Shown here: piece after piece, positions 42,662 to 52,637 of the stretch
Layout of the letters: every line of letters starts with the position of its first letter
How positions within the stretch are numbered: the stretch's first letter is position 1
DNA from: Cladocopium goreaui
Taxonomy: Eukaryota > Sar > Dinophyceae > Suessiales > Symbiodiniaceae
Reading direction: 5' to 3'
Assembly: GCA_947184155.2 (NCBI GenBank)
Contig: CAMXCT020002335.1
Coordinates: 245,094-309,093 of the forward strand
Length of the DNA: 64,000 nucleotides
The notes under the pieces: generated by a model
What the model was told of the DNA's origin: nothing
The model's database searches: none
The model's input: only the letters and a program-made list of their open reading frames with translations
Program-made: the position numbers and the translations under genes

Positions 42662-42772
42662 TCATGTCAATGGATTAGTTTAAGGGAAAATCGAAACAGG
42701 AAACCATCGATGTTCCCATTTTTTATGGGGGTTTCCGGTTTCAATTTCCCTTAAACCAATCCATTGACATGA
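42662..42772. mobile_element. Family 4 inverted-repeat element with 43-bp arms
   Basis: TCATGTCAATGGATTAGTTT...GGAAACC and its reverse complement GGTTTCCGG...CCATTGACATGA flank a 24-bp centre. Arms differ at only a few positions. A shorter relative is at 45602. Confidence 0.75.
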
Positions 42773-43307
42773 CCAAAACCATGCGGTCGCAACTAAGGAC
42801 ACGGGTCTTCCGGCCTTCGATGGTGCATAGCATCACACGATACTCCACCCATGTCAGGAGGCCCTGAAAAAACATCGAAACATCGGCCAGGGTGAACTCA
42901 GATCCCAGGAGTTGTGGGAAAAATGAGCAATTGATGATGTTTGATATGTGATCCCAATCACATCAATGGCCATTTCAGGATCCTATAAGGCCTATGTAAG
43001 GGAATATACACCCAAAATATGGCCATTGATCACAGGGGTGCTTCCAACACCCCAGGTACACTGGAAAATTGATGCAACGTGGCTGTAGAAGTAGCTTTAT
43101 TACAAGATCGTAAAATCATCAGTTCCGTCCAGTCTTGTGGCCATCATTTCACTACCAATAGCTTCGGGTTTCACCAATAAGAGGGTACCCCATTCCATCG
43201 CACAAGTTGTCACTTTAAGGGATGTATCCTCACAGGTAAACGAACATAGGTATGGAAATTCACCATGAAAGTATATCATGTCCAAATGGGAAAGAATTTC
43301 CAGATAT

Positions 43308-43840
43308 GTATATATATATATATTATTATATATACATAATTATATTATTATATATATATTATGTAATATATAATATTATGTATATATATATATATTATTA
43401 TATTATATAAATATATTATTTATAGTATGTATTATATTATATATATATCATATTATATATATATATCATATTATATATATCATATTATATATATCATATT
43501 ATATATATCATATTATATATATCATATTATATATATATCATATTATATATATATATTATTATTATATATATTATTATTATATATATATATAAATAATTAT
43601 ATATATATCATTATATATTATATATATATATATTATATTATATATATCATATTATATATATCATATTATATATATCATATTATATATATCATATTATATA
43701 TATATATCATATTATATATATATATTATTATTATATATATATATATATATTAGTATTATTATTATTATTATTATATATATTATTACTATATATATATATT
43801 ATTATATATATATTATTATTATTATTATTATATATATATA

Positions 43841-43871
<31 letters not shown>

Positions 43872-43975
43872 TATATTATTATTATATATATATTATTATA
43901 TATATATATTATTATTATTATATATATTATATATATTATATCATATATATATATTATATTATATATATATTATGT
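43308..43975. repeat. Long AT satellite-like tract (TATATATCATAT, TATTAT)
   Basis: About 670 bp of only A and T with sparse C/G. The unit ATCATATTATATAT is repeated in two blocks. Confidence 0.9.
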
Positions 43976-44196
43976 CAATACTGGCTCCAAACAAGGTTCG
44001 GATTTCAATGTTTGCCCTCAAATGTGTCATCAGTCAGCTGGATAGCAGCCAGCAATAGTTCGATAGCCGGCACCTCTGTGGTGAAAGGCATCCAGGTTGC
44101 CTGGGTCCAGCTAGCTTTCTGTGTGAAGGATCAATGGATGTTGATTCCCCCAGTATGGTAATTTCATAGGTTATGACCCATTCCCATATTATATAA

Positions 44197-44304
44197 CTGG
44201 TTGGTGGTTGACCTACCCCTCTGAAACATATGAGTTCGTCAATGGGAAGGATGACATCCCATATATGAAATGGAAAATAGAAAATGTTTGGAACCACCAA
44301 CCAG
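44197..44304. mobile_element. Family 2 inverted-repeat element
   Basis: 108 bp, CTGGTTGGTGGTTGACC ... GGAACCACCAACCAG. Confidence 0.85.
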
Positions 44305-44624
44305 TATACATGTATATATATATATATATTATACACTTACACATGTACTGTATACGTATATATTTTATATACATATATACATGTATTACATGTATATTGT
44401 CTAAATTCGGGTAGTTATCTATTCATATCTATATCTACACTTCTATGTCTCCTGTGCAATAATTGTACATAAGAGTGAAACGATGCTTCATGGAGGCTTA
44501 ACCAAATGCAATCCGTCGATGAAGGGTATCATTTTTCCGTAGAGGATATTGACCAACAAAAAAGTCGCGAGCTCGACGTATTCCACAGCGGTTTGATAAA
44601 ATGTAAAGGACACCGCCAAACAGA

Positions 44625-44728
44625 TACCCTCTGGTAAACTAAGATAACTATGGAAAATCACCATTTTCAATGGGTAAATCAACTATAAATGGCCATTTTC
44701 AACAGCTATGTTAGTTTACCAGAGGGTA
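44625..44728. mobile_element. Family 1 inverted-repeat element
   Basis: 104 bp, TACCCTCTGGTAAACTAAG ... GTTAGTTTACCAGAGGGTA. It lies 73 bp downstream (minus strand) of the 44802 exon candidate, inside the following intron. Confidence 0.88.
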
Positions 44729-44801
44729 CCCCCAAAAAAAAACTGTAACTTCCCAAGACGTTTCCTGGGTGAACCTCGGTGTTTCCGAGCAAAGCCCATA
44801 C

Positions 44802-44865
44802 CTCCGGCCTCTCCCTCCGAGTCTGTGAGGTTGCGAATCTCCACACATTTGGCAGTTTTGGCCTC
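44802..44865 (-). CDS. Candidate internal exon of unknown host gene
   Basis: Minus strand: a classic acceptor ATTCTCATCTTTCAG, 64 nt, donor GGAG|GTATGGG. It reads EAKTAKCVEIRNLTDSEGEA. One of the best splice pairs in the window. No domain recognised. Confidence 0.55.
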
Positions 44866-45601
44866 CTGAAAGATGAGAATCTGCAGATCTTAAACACACA
44901 TGTTGCATGGCTGACGTTGGATCTGCTGATCATTTCCTCCCGAAATAAAGCCATGAATCAAACTGAAAACACTTCATTGAAAAAATATGGCTTGGCGAAA
45001 CATCGTTCACCAACCACAACAAAGCGTTCGAAAGAATTTGGGATGAGAGAAACCCCGCATAAACATAAACAGCAGAAATCGTCGCGAACACCTTGAGTCA
45101 CCCAGTTAAAACTCCACCTTCGCAGTTGATGTCTCTACTCATGCAACGATAGTGCCTCTGTTTGTGGTTTTTTTTTCACCCCAGGAGTTGGGAAAAGCAC
45201 TCGAACTATGGATATAGCTATTGAATGTCACCATTTCAATAGGCAAATCATCCAAATAAAATGCACAATTTCCAGAGTTACGTTGAATTTCCAGGGTGTA
45301 ACCACTTAACTATGAACAATCATAACCAAATTACGTGTATAACCACTCTAATTGCCAATAAACTAACTGGTCAGAACAAATATCATCTAATATCTATGGT
45401 CTTGTTTTAAGGTATATCACAATCTGGTTTTGTAACTCATATTGAGTTTAACTTCAAAAAAAACTGACCATATATTAGTTGCATATCTATAGTGGTCATA
45501 TACGAATATCATAACTTTCATATTGGTCTTGTTTAACCACTAATAGTAAGTTTAACCACTTACATAACTAGAGTTCCCTTATTGATTGGATTTTGCTTTG
45601 T

Positions 45602-45697
45602 GAAAATTGAAACCGGAAACCAGATTTTCCATTTTTCCCATGTTTTTATCATGGGGCTGTCCTGTAGATTTTCCCTTAAACCAATCCATTGACTTAT
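45602..45697. mobile_element. Family 4 element, partial
   Basis: Shares GAAACCGGAAACC and TTTTCCCTTAAACCAATCC with 42662-42772. The outer part of the left arm is missing. Confidence 0.55.
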
Positions 45698-45833
45698 GAT
45701 CCGACTCTTGATATAGATTTTATAATATAAGTGTATGGTGTAATTATTATATATACCAACCATTATATACCATTATTTTTATATTAAAATGCCCATTCAA
45801 CCCATGATTTTTCTTTTGGGGCTGCGCTATGGC

Positions 45834-45880
45834 CTTTTCGGAATCTCTGCTTCGGGCCAGGGCATCGATCTCCTTGGCAG
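45834..45880 (-). CDS. Candidate short exon
   Basis: Minus strand: acceptor CACTCTGGGTGAG, about 47 nt reading AKEIDALARSRDSEK, followed by GCCATAGC (a GC donor). Coiled-coil-like. The plus strand is also open, so strand is uncertain. Confidence 0.3.
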
Positions 45881-46064
45881 CTCACCCAGAGTGAAGAATG
45901 AGAGTCCCAGTTAGATGATGATAATATGGATGTACAAATATGCATGTTTATGTATATATATATATATATGTATACATATATATATATTGATGATCATGAT
46001 ATTTATGATATATATATATATGATTATATATGTATATACATGTACAATCATGTACATATTATTA

Positions 46065-46176
46065 CTAGTTGGTGGTTGACCTACCCCTCTGAAAAATATG
46101 AAAGTCAGTTGGGATTATTATTCCCAAATATTCCCAATAGATGGAAAACTAAAAAATGTTCCAAACCACCAACCAG
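46065..46176. mobile_element. Family 2 inverted-repeat element
   Basis: 112 bp, CTAGTTGGTGGTTGACC ... CAAACCACCAACCAG; left end diverged by one base. Confidence 0.85.
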
Positions 46177-46496
46177 ATTATGTCATAATATATTGTATAA
46201 CCCCTTCCCCCTAATCTTACATAGCCTCCATCAATACCCTTTTTTTAGTATTGGATCTGTTCAAAAACTTGGGGCTCTGCTTCGCCACGACTCAGTATAG
46301 GTCAATTCATACTGAAATGTCCCAAAAAATGGGATGGGATGGAATGGGTTTCTCTGAAGAAATCGCCTACGAAAGTGGTTTTTTTATGGTTTTTTCACAT
46401 CTGACCCAAAAAGCTCCAAAAAGCTCGAGATGGCCCCAATAAAAAGCATCCAATCGATTCCCCAAATGGTGGATTACTTGGAAAATGTTGTTGTTT

Positions 46497-46640
46497 TGAT
46501 TTGCCACTGGAGACTTCAGCAAATCCAGTCGTCCAGTCGTCTCACAACAATCCATGACACGTGCACGGCAACCAATCCATGACACATCTGCTTGATCTCT
46601 GCAGCTTATGAACCCGTTGCCGAAACTCTCAAAGGCGGCG
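46497..46640 (-). CDS. Candidate exon(s) of unknown host gene
   Basis: Minus strand, open for about 48 codons: NAAFESFGNGFISCRDQADV, then SWIGCRARVMDCCETTGRLD. A possible internal acceptor (ATAAGCTGCAG) splits it. GTGTCATGGATTG occurs twice 25 bp apart. Cys-rich, no domain recognised. Confidence 0.35.
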
Positions 46641-46821
46641 TTTAAAAAACCGCCATCGTCAATTCCCAAAATAACCATATTTATTGACGATGTTTCAGAT
46701 TGACGATGTTTCATCACCATTTTTTCACGATGTTTCATATTGACCATGGTTCATCACCATTTTAAATGGGAATAACCGTGGCTGAGTGGCGGATTGTCCA
46801 TTCCCATCATTCCCAGCTCAC

Positions 46822-46878
46822 GGTCCACTGCAGGACCACTCGGTCCCCTGGGTCCCCCACCGCTTCACGGTCCAGCTC
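46822..46878 (-). CDS. Candidate internal exon of unknown host gene
   Basis: Minus strand: acceptor CCCAATGCTAG, exactly 19 codons, donor ACC|GTGAGC. It reads ELDREAVGDPGDRVVLQWT. Strong donor and protein-like composition. Confidence 0.55.
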
Positions 46879-47230
46879 CTAGCATTGGGGTCCAACTTTT
46901 GGATGGCAGTGCCATCATCATTTCCCCAAAATAAAATTCGTTGGAGCACTAATTGGGACGTGAAAATGGTGGGAATCCCCCATTCTCATACACAAGCATT
47001 TTATGAAAGATCCTAAGTGGTTGTTTCATGCTTTCCTGCAGTTTTTCAATCACAGTGCTGAGGCAGGCTATGGCCATTGCCATTGCTGCCTATCCCTGCT
47101 GGGCTTCCAATTGATGCTTTGTTTGAGGGTAAGACACAAAAAAAAGTCTCCTTTTGGGAAAACAAAAGTTGAACAGCTTGGACAAAACAATAGAACAAAT
47201 CGAGACAAGTCGCAAGGATCATGAGGCCGA

Positions 47231-47343
47231 TACCCTCTGGTAATTTAACAGTTTGCTATTGAAAATGACCATAGAAATAGTGGATTTACCATTGATAGCA
47301 CGGTGGATCTTTCCATAGTTATGTGAACGTTTACCAGAGGGTA
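47231..47343. mobile_element. Family 1 inverted-repeat element
   Basis: 113 bp, TACCCTCTGGTAATTTAACA ... GTGAACGTTTACCAGAGGGT. Confidence 0.85.
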
Positions 47344-47559
47344 CAAATTGAGATTCATGTATTGTGTTCCAGGCATCCAAGAAATTGAGACAAGAGTTCA
47401 TGGTGCACCTCATGTCCCTTTGTGGCTTTGTGCCCCCTCAGCCTCTCCACTGATTCGTATTGATTCGTCATGTTCACTAACAAACCACTATAAAAATGGC
47501 ATCATGGGATCTTCTCGGGACAGTTGACCAGGCCCTGGACACATCCGATTGTGTTGTAT

Positions 47560-47690
47560 TGTTTAATCTAGATATCCCAATGATCCCGCCCTGGATTCTG
47601 AACGAAGCTTGGACTAAGACTCGGGCCGCCATCGGAAGCCTCAGTGCCACTGCCATGGAAACTTGGAGGGACCCAGGGATATGCAACACT
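47560..47690. other. GC-rich exon-like island
   Basis: Open on both strands. The plus frame reads PPWILNEAWTKTRAAIGSLS; a minus frame reads GSGTEASDGGPSLSPSFVQN. Strand cannot be decided. Confidence 0.3.
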
Positions 47691-47767
47691 AAGCCTAAGC
47701 TTGGTTGACTATTTCACTCGAGGGTGCAACAATTTCCAAAGGTCTCTGAGCCTTTTTTATATATATA

Positions 47768-47874
47768 TACCCTCTGGTAAACTAACATAACTATGGAAAA
47801 TCACCATTTCAAATGGGTAAATCCACTATAAATGGGCCATTTTCAATAGCTATGTTAGTCATTTCCAGAGGGTA
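47768..47874. mobile_element. Family 1 inverted-repeat element
   Basis: 107 bp, TACCCTCTGGTAAACTAACA ... GTTAGTCATTTCCAGAGGGT. Confidence 0.85.
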
Positions 47875-48151
47875 GGCCACCGGGATTTTCCAGCGGCCAC
47901 GTTTAAGGATTACCCACGTTTAACACCGATGCCTGAGACCCGCAGCTTCATGGGTCGTGAGCGGGGTACATCCCAATATGTCTACTCTCTTTAATAAGTA
48001 TATATATATATACTGTGTATACATCATCATATATATATATATATATTCATCTAGATCTATAGCTATATCATGCTATATCTATATATTACAAACATTGCTA
48101 TGCGTTTTATGACTATTGCTATACACATATATGTACATATCATATATAACT

Positions 48152-48232
48152 CGTGTTGCGGGGGCTGAGGCTCCAGCAATCTGGCAACGCCTGGGGGGTT
48201 CGGCTCATGCCTCGGCACGGGCTCTGTGATCT
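48152..48232 (-). CDS. Candidate exon of unknown host gene
   Basis: Minus strand: a strong acceptor ATGTTTTCCACAG. The next 80 nt are GC-rich and open in one frame (ITEPVPRHEPNPPGVARLLE). The frame continuing from the upstream exon (48473-48513) would read DHRARAE and stop shortly after, unless a GC donor (GAG|GCATGAG) is used. End uncertain. Confidence 0.4.
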
Positions 48233-48472
48233 CTGTGGAAAACATGGGGATACATGTCTTCCAAACTATCAGATATATACACACAAGATATTATATATAT
48301 ATGTATAACTATATTATATACATAAACATATTGTATAATATTCTATATATAATTATATTATATATATATAATATATATACACAAAGTATCTCATGTGTTA
48401 TATATATATATATGTGTGTGTGTAGCGTCTGAAAATGAGGATATGAGGAAGCCATGGGCTACCCAGATGGAC

Positions 48473-48513
48473 CCATGGGAGCCAGACACTTCCACCACTA
48501 GAGGCGCGCTATC
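48473..48513 (-). CDS. Candidate internal exon, in frame with 48763-48828
   Basis: Minus strand: acceptor TTTCCGATTGGCCAG, 41 nt, donor CATGG|GTCCATC. Its only open frame reads DSAPLVVEVSGSH and continues the phase of the preceding exon exactly. Confidence 0.55.
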
Positions 48514-48559
48514 CTGGCCAATCGGAAATCCATCGATACCCGGCCTGGTCATTTAACAT

Positions 48560-48725
48560 TACCCTCTGGTAAACCATAGGAAAACCATAGGAAAACCATA
48601 GGAAAATGGAGGTTTAGCCTCTGGTAATTTGTTACAGTTTGCTATTGAAAATGGCCATTTATAGTGGATTTATCCATTTGAAATGGTGAATTTTCCATGG
48701 TTATGTGAACGTTTACCAGAGGGTA
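48560..48725. mobile_element. Family 1 element, enlarged copy in an intron
   Basis: 166 bp. A complete inner copy begins near TAGCCTCTGGTAATTTG. The outer left end TACCCTCTGG is followed by a triplicated AAACCATAGG. It sits inside the 249-bp intron 48514-48762. Confidence 0.75.
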
Positions 48726-48762
48726 GTTTGATGATGTTTCCAGCGAAGTAAAATAACTAAAC

Positions 48763-48828
48763 CTCCATGATCTCGCGTTTGGCCACGGTCAGGTCATTTT
48801 CCAGCCGCGTTTGATTGCCAGACAGTAT
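48763..48828 (-). CDS. Candidate internal exon (22 codons), coiled-coil-like
   Basis: Minus strand: acceptor GTACATCTAG, 66 nt, donor GGAG|GTTTAG. It reads ILSGNQTRLENDLTVAKREI, then ME. The other two frames have stops. It joins in phase to both neighbours (48947-48969 and 48473-48513), which is the strongest evidence for a real spliced gene here. Function unknown. Confidence 0.6.
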
Positions 48829-48835
48829 CTAGATG

Positions 48836-48940
48836 TACCCCCTGGTAAACTAACATAGCCATAGAAAATCACCATTTTTTATGGGAAAACTCACTATAAA
48901 TGGGCCATTTTCAATAGCTATGTTAAATTACCAGAGGGTA
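48836..48940. mobile_element. Family 1 element forming nearly all of a 118-bp intron
   Basis: 105 bp, TACCCCCTGGTAAACTAACA ... GTTAAATTACCAGAGGGTA. On the minus strand the inferred intron is GTTTGA + element + CATCTAG (48946-48829). Confidence 0.85.
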
Positions 48941-48946
48941 TCAAAC

Positions 48947-48969
48947 GTAACTCGTCCCATCCCCCGATA
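48947..48969 (-). CDS. Candidate short exon (3' end certain, 5' end uncertain)
   Basis: Minus strand, ending AGTTAC|GTTTGA. It reads SGDGTSY in the frame that continues into ILSGNQ of the next exon. The acceptor (CCCGGGAG) is weak, so the exon may start further upstream. Confidence 0.45.
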
Positions 48970-49019
48970 CTCCCGGGTTTCGATTGGGTTTTTTTTTTAT
49001 GTTGGGAAGCGGGGGAAGG

Positions 49020-49097
49020 GATTAGCCGATTAGCCCAGTTTCGACGGCGGTGGATGATCCTGTCGAAATCCGGTAACAGAATCTCAAGAAACCTCCT
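49020..49097 (-). CDS. Candidate exon abutting a family 2 element
   Basis: Minus strand. It begins directly after ACCACCAACCAG, the end of the family 2 element, so the element seems to supply the acceptor. The frame continuing from 49311-49398 reads GGGFLRFCYRISTGSSTAVE, then TG. Another open frame reads RRFLEILLPDFDRIIHRRRN. The donor is uncertain (GC type possible). Confidence 0.45.
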
Positions 49098-49207
49098 CTG
49101 GTTGGTGGTTGACCTAGCCCTCTGAAAAATGATGGAGTGAAAGTCAGTTGGGATTATTGTTCCCAATCTATGGAAAAATAAAGGTCATGTTCCAAACCAC
49201 CAACCAG
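49098..49207. mobile_element. Family 2 inverted-repeat element at a splice acceptor
   Basis: 110 bp, CTGGTTGGTGGTTGACC ... CAAACCACCAACCAG. On the minus strand its last two bases AG form the inferred 3' splice site. AGAATCTCAAGAAAC flanks it on both sides (49079 and 49240). Confidence 0.85.
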
Positions 49208-49310
49208 TCCTAGGTTCGAAATGAATCTCAAGAAGCCAAAGAATCTCAAGAAACGTTCTCTTCAACTTGAGTTGCGAAGAATCCTTTGAGGTCACGACAT
49301 CGTGTTTTAC

Positions 49311-49398
49311 CCATCAGCCCACCAGCCTCCGACCAGGGTGACCATTTGAAGGCTGTCCCCAGGCGGACTGAGAACACCGCAATGACACCATGCGCTGC
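49311..49398 (-). CDS. Candidate internal exon of unknown host gene
   Basis: Minus strand: acceptor GGGGTCTGAG, 88 nt, donor GATGG|GTAAAAC. It reads SAWCHCGVLSPPGDSLQMVT, then LVGGWWADG. Cys/Trp-rich and strongly protein-like. No family recognised. Confidence 0.55.
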
Positions 49399-49581
49399 CT
49401 CAGACCCCGGAACGTTGGAACTGGGTCAGAACTGCTTGGTGAATGGTACAAGCCCGTAATTCAACAGAGCTAAAATGGCCATGAACTCTCTCAGACCCAA
49501 GTCTTGGGTTCACTAACCTCTTTGGTGTATGTCAAAATAGTTGACACCATCACGATTTCAGTTGGGCCAGAAATTCTCAGC

Positions 49582-49667
49582 CTTGATCTCCGCCAAGTCA
49601 AAAAACTCGCAGATTCTAATCAGATCAGGCCTCTTTGAAGGTGTAATGCCACGTGTCCTCTTGTATC
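49582..49667 (-). CDS. Candidate internal exon of unknown host gene
   Basis: Minus strand: acceptor CCGCACTCCACAG. One frame reads GITPSKRPDLIRICEFFDLA, then EIK to a GC donor. The frame continuing from a longer upstream exon reads IQEDTWHYTFKE with a GC donor after 38 nt. GC donors are common in dinoflagellate introns (recalled knowledge). Confidence 0.45.
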
Positions 49668-49828
49668 CTGTGGAGTGCGGCACTTGAGCCAGGAACTGAA
49701 CTTGGAAGCAACAGGAATGGGGTGTAGTCCCAAAACGCTGACTTTTGTGAAGCAAAAACCTGGCTATTCAATGGTACAGCCAAACAAAAATCTGTACAAA
49801 CCCGAGAACATGATGGTCACCGACCGAC

Positions 49829-50003
49829 CTCAAGATGGCCAGTGAAAAATTCCAAGGGACCTCTCCGCCTTCAGCCAGCTGGTCTCCCGTCCGGCCCGTC
49901 CTGAAGTCAGCATCTTTCACCAGGTTGTCCAGAGCCTCATAGGTGCCATCGACTAACAGGTTGTTTGTTTCCAAAGAATAGACGCCAATCCCAGGATGGA
50001 AAC
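49829..50003 (-). CDS. Candidate internal exon of unknown host gene
   Basis: Minus strand: a strong acceptor CATCATTTTCCCAG. It reads FHPGIGVYSLETNNLLVDGT, then YEALDNLVKDADFRTGRTGD. The donor is either GAG|GTCCCTTGG at 49861 or TTGAG|GTCGGTC at 49829. Very protein-like. Function unknown. Confidence 0.55.
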
Positions 50004-50172
50004 CTGGGAAAATGATGTTTGGAAACAAAAAATCACTGGGAAAAGAAAAAAACTATATCTGTTCAAAGGGGACTAAGGGGACTATCAAAAACGTGTCAGT
50101 TCCGTCCCAGAATCCAACGGTGATTAGAATTGTCGAGTTTTTCGAAATCAAAAATGCCATAAATTGGGGGAC

Positions 50173-50292
50173 GGAGTCTGATTCTTGTGCTGCATTTTGG
50201 GCCCCTGGCTGCAGCGACCACATAGCTTCCGGAGGCCAGACTTTTGGGCAAGGCCTGCCGAAGTCATCAATCATACTTGGTGCATCCCAGTA
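50173..50292 (-). CDS. Candidate internal exon (40 codons) of unknown host gene
   Basis: Minus strand: acceptor GCCAACAACTTACAG, 120 nt, donor TCC|GTCCCCC. It reads YWDAPSMIDDFGRPCPKVWP, then PEAMWSLQPGAQNAAQ. Trp/Pro-rich. The phase to the next exon does not match directly, so one exon may be missing. Confidence 0.55.
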
Positions 50293-50517
50293 CTGTAAGT
50301 TGTTGGCTCAAACAGAGTTGGACAACTGGGGTATATCCATGGTATATCCATGGTATATCCCACATCTAATCAGGTTTTTTACGGTTTTTTTCGTTGATGT
50401 CTGGTGAAAAATATGTTAAAATACGATGAATAACCATGGTGAATAAGTCCCCGAAGTAACTTCTACTTCTTGGGTCCTCAATTTCGACAAAAAACTCGGA
50501 AAAAATGAGGCAAACCA

Positions 50518-50570
50518 AAGCCGCAAAGAATGGAATGGAATGGAATGGAATGAAATGAAATGGAATGACA
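50518..50570. repeat. GGAAT pentamer repeat
   Basis: About ten TGGAA/TGAAA pentamers. It resembles mammalian satellite units by chance; the context is not mammalian. Confidence 0.8.
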
Positions 50571-50606
50571 TGAAGGATTTGCCGAATTTCCGTTTGGAAA
50601 CCCTAC

Positions 50607-50777
50607 TAGCACAGATCCCCAGTGAAGCCTCATCCACACTGGAGAGGGTGCGGACCACCCGCCATCGCACTTGTACCTAGCCGATACCGACATCCTTGGG
50701 GCCCAAAAACCGCAGCCTGCTTGCTGGACTTAGTATGTTCCCTCACCAGGAATCCCATGGCCCTCCCAGAATTGAGG
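50607..50777 (-). CDS. Candidate exon(s) of unknown host gene
   Basis: Minus strand: acceptor ATTGCAATAG at 50778. Either one exon reading LNSGRAMGFLVREHTKSSKQ with a donor at CTAG|GTACAAG, or two exons split by a 23-bp GTGAGG...CCAG intron, giving FLQAGCGFWAPRMSVSARYK. The second has better composition but needs an unusually short intron. Confidence 0.4.
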
Positions 50778-51532
50778 CTATTGCAATCACAATCTTTAAC
50801 CAGTCCTGACTCAAACGCACATTCAAATACCTGCGTATTTGTAGAAGTTTGAGTTTGGGTATAAAGATTCTCCAGACCCTTAGACAGAGATGCTCCGGCA
50901 TCCCTTTTGATAAAGCTAGACTCCCTGAACCATCCAATTAACCATAGACCGTTCACAAACCATTGGACCATGTTCAACGGGTCCCAATCCTAATCCAAAC
51001 TAAAGCTCTAGGCCAGGATTCAAGCTTGGTTGCTCTACCGTCGTCCACTGGTCTCCCCAAACAATCTGGACATGCGGAGCATTGTGACTGGTTACGAAAT
51101 GTGGTCGTTTGGTCTTGATTTTCTGTGGTCCCAGGGAAAATCATCATGCGATGAGCAATCTACAAGCGGAGTTGGAGCCTCTGTGCACAAACCGTTTCCG
51201 TAAATGCTACGGAATTGTAACGAAGGTAACCCCAAACAGCAAAAATGATCAACAGCCGATGCACCCCTCTCACATGGGTTTCGATCCCGAAGAATAGCAA
51301 CTGCGGCAACCGGATTGGGATGTATCTCTACAAAGCATTTTCGGTTGCTTCAAACCCCGCATTTTTCGTTCTTGGGGTTTCTCCAATTTCAGGATAGACG
51401 ACGTAGCCCAAAATGGAATCGTCCAAAAATCAGACCCCATTATGTAGCCGTTGAACTCTGCAAAATATCTCAAAATATTGGACATCTGAATTTTGACTAT
51501 TTGGGCCAATCATTTTCAGATACAGGTTTGAA

Positions 51533-51637
51533 CTGGTTGGTGGTTTTAATCATCTTGAAAAATATGAGTTCGTCAATAGGAAGGATTATCCCATATATTG
51601 TGGAAAAATAAAATTCATGTTCCAAACCACCAATCAG
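51533..51637. mobile_element. Family 2 inverted-repeat element
   Basis: 105 bp, CTGGTTGGTGGTTTTAATC ... CAAACCACCAATCAG. Confidence 0.82.
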
Positions 51638-51786
51638 TAAACGTTTAAAAATAGATGTGGAAACCCATGGGAAAATCTCCCGTTTCCCGTTTCAGCCTTG
51701 TTGGGCATGAGTCCGGGCCAGGACCTGAGACTTTTCCGCGGGATATCCTGCAAAATCACTGACCATGTTCTGGCTGTGTTTGATGG

Positions 51787-51791
51787 CATAT

Positions 51792-51862
<71 letters not shown>

Positions 51863-51866
51863 TATA
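51787..51866. repeat. (TATACA)n microsatellite, about 13 units
   Basis: Perfect hexamer array; the Ile-His frame is an artefact. Confidence 0.92.
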
Positions 51867-52359
51867 CCAGAACGGGTGCTCACAGGGATGCTGTTTTCCA
51901 AGTATAAAGTATAGAAAACACTGTAATTTACAGTATATTTTGCACCACATAGCTTCAAAATCTAGGTAAAACGCACGTTTTTTTTTCAATATGTAAGTCA
52001 GTAAATTTAGAGAAATCCAAAAAAACTCATGGAAAATACCAAAAAAACAGCAAAAAAAAACAATGTTTTGCGACTCTTTGGAGAGGGCTCCATAGAGAAA
52101 ATGAAAAAAACATGAGAAAACCAAAAAAAAACTATACACCTCATGTCTGGACTCTTGTGACATGGTGTCCCATGGAGTTAGTGGTTCTGGTAAATCTTCA
52201 CTTGCGTTTGGTACTATCTATTCTGAAGGACATTAGAAAATACAAAAAAAACTTTGTTTTACCACGTTCCCAGCCTCATGAAGTGCATAAAACACTGTAA
52301 AAACACAGTATTTTTCTATATTTTCTAAAAAAATACATCCCCACCAACACCCGCCCTCA

Positions 52360-52366
52360 TATATAC

Positions 52367-52397
<31 letters not shown>

Positions 52398-52460
52398 CAC
52401 ACATATATATATATATACATATATATATATACATATACTGTATATAATTATATACAATAT
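52360..52460. repeat. TA/TACA microsatellite
   Basis: TATATACACACATATATA-type repeats. Confidence 0.85.
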
Positions 52461-52637
52461 GTGAAAATAGCAATTTTCACCAGGCGGTTGGTTCAAAAAA
52501 CCACCGCTTTTCGAGCCCCAATTTTAGCCTTCATTTGAACAAGTCGACCGGGATCATCGTCCCGCCAGACTGTGGCCAGATAGGTGGGGAATGTCCCACC
52601 CGATTGCAGCCTAACAGATCCCCCAAATCTTCTTGGG

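Noticed and set aside
49720..50292. A single intronless gene over the 49.7-50.3 kb open frames
   Set aside because: Frames change and stops intervene between the protein-like segments, while acceptor and donor signals sit at their edges, so splicing fits better.
50518..50570. Human satellite-like GGAAT repeats, possible contamination
   Set aside because: Only about 50 bp and embedded in sequence sharing family 2 elements and exon candidates with the rest of the window.
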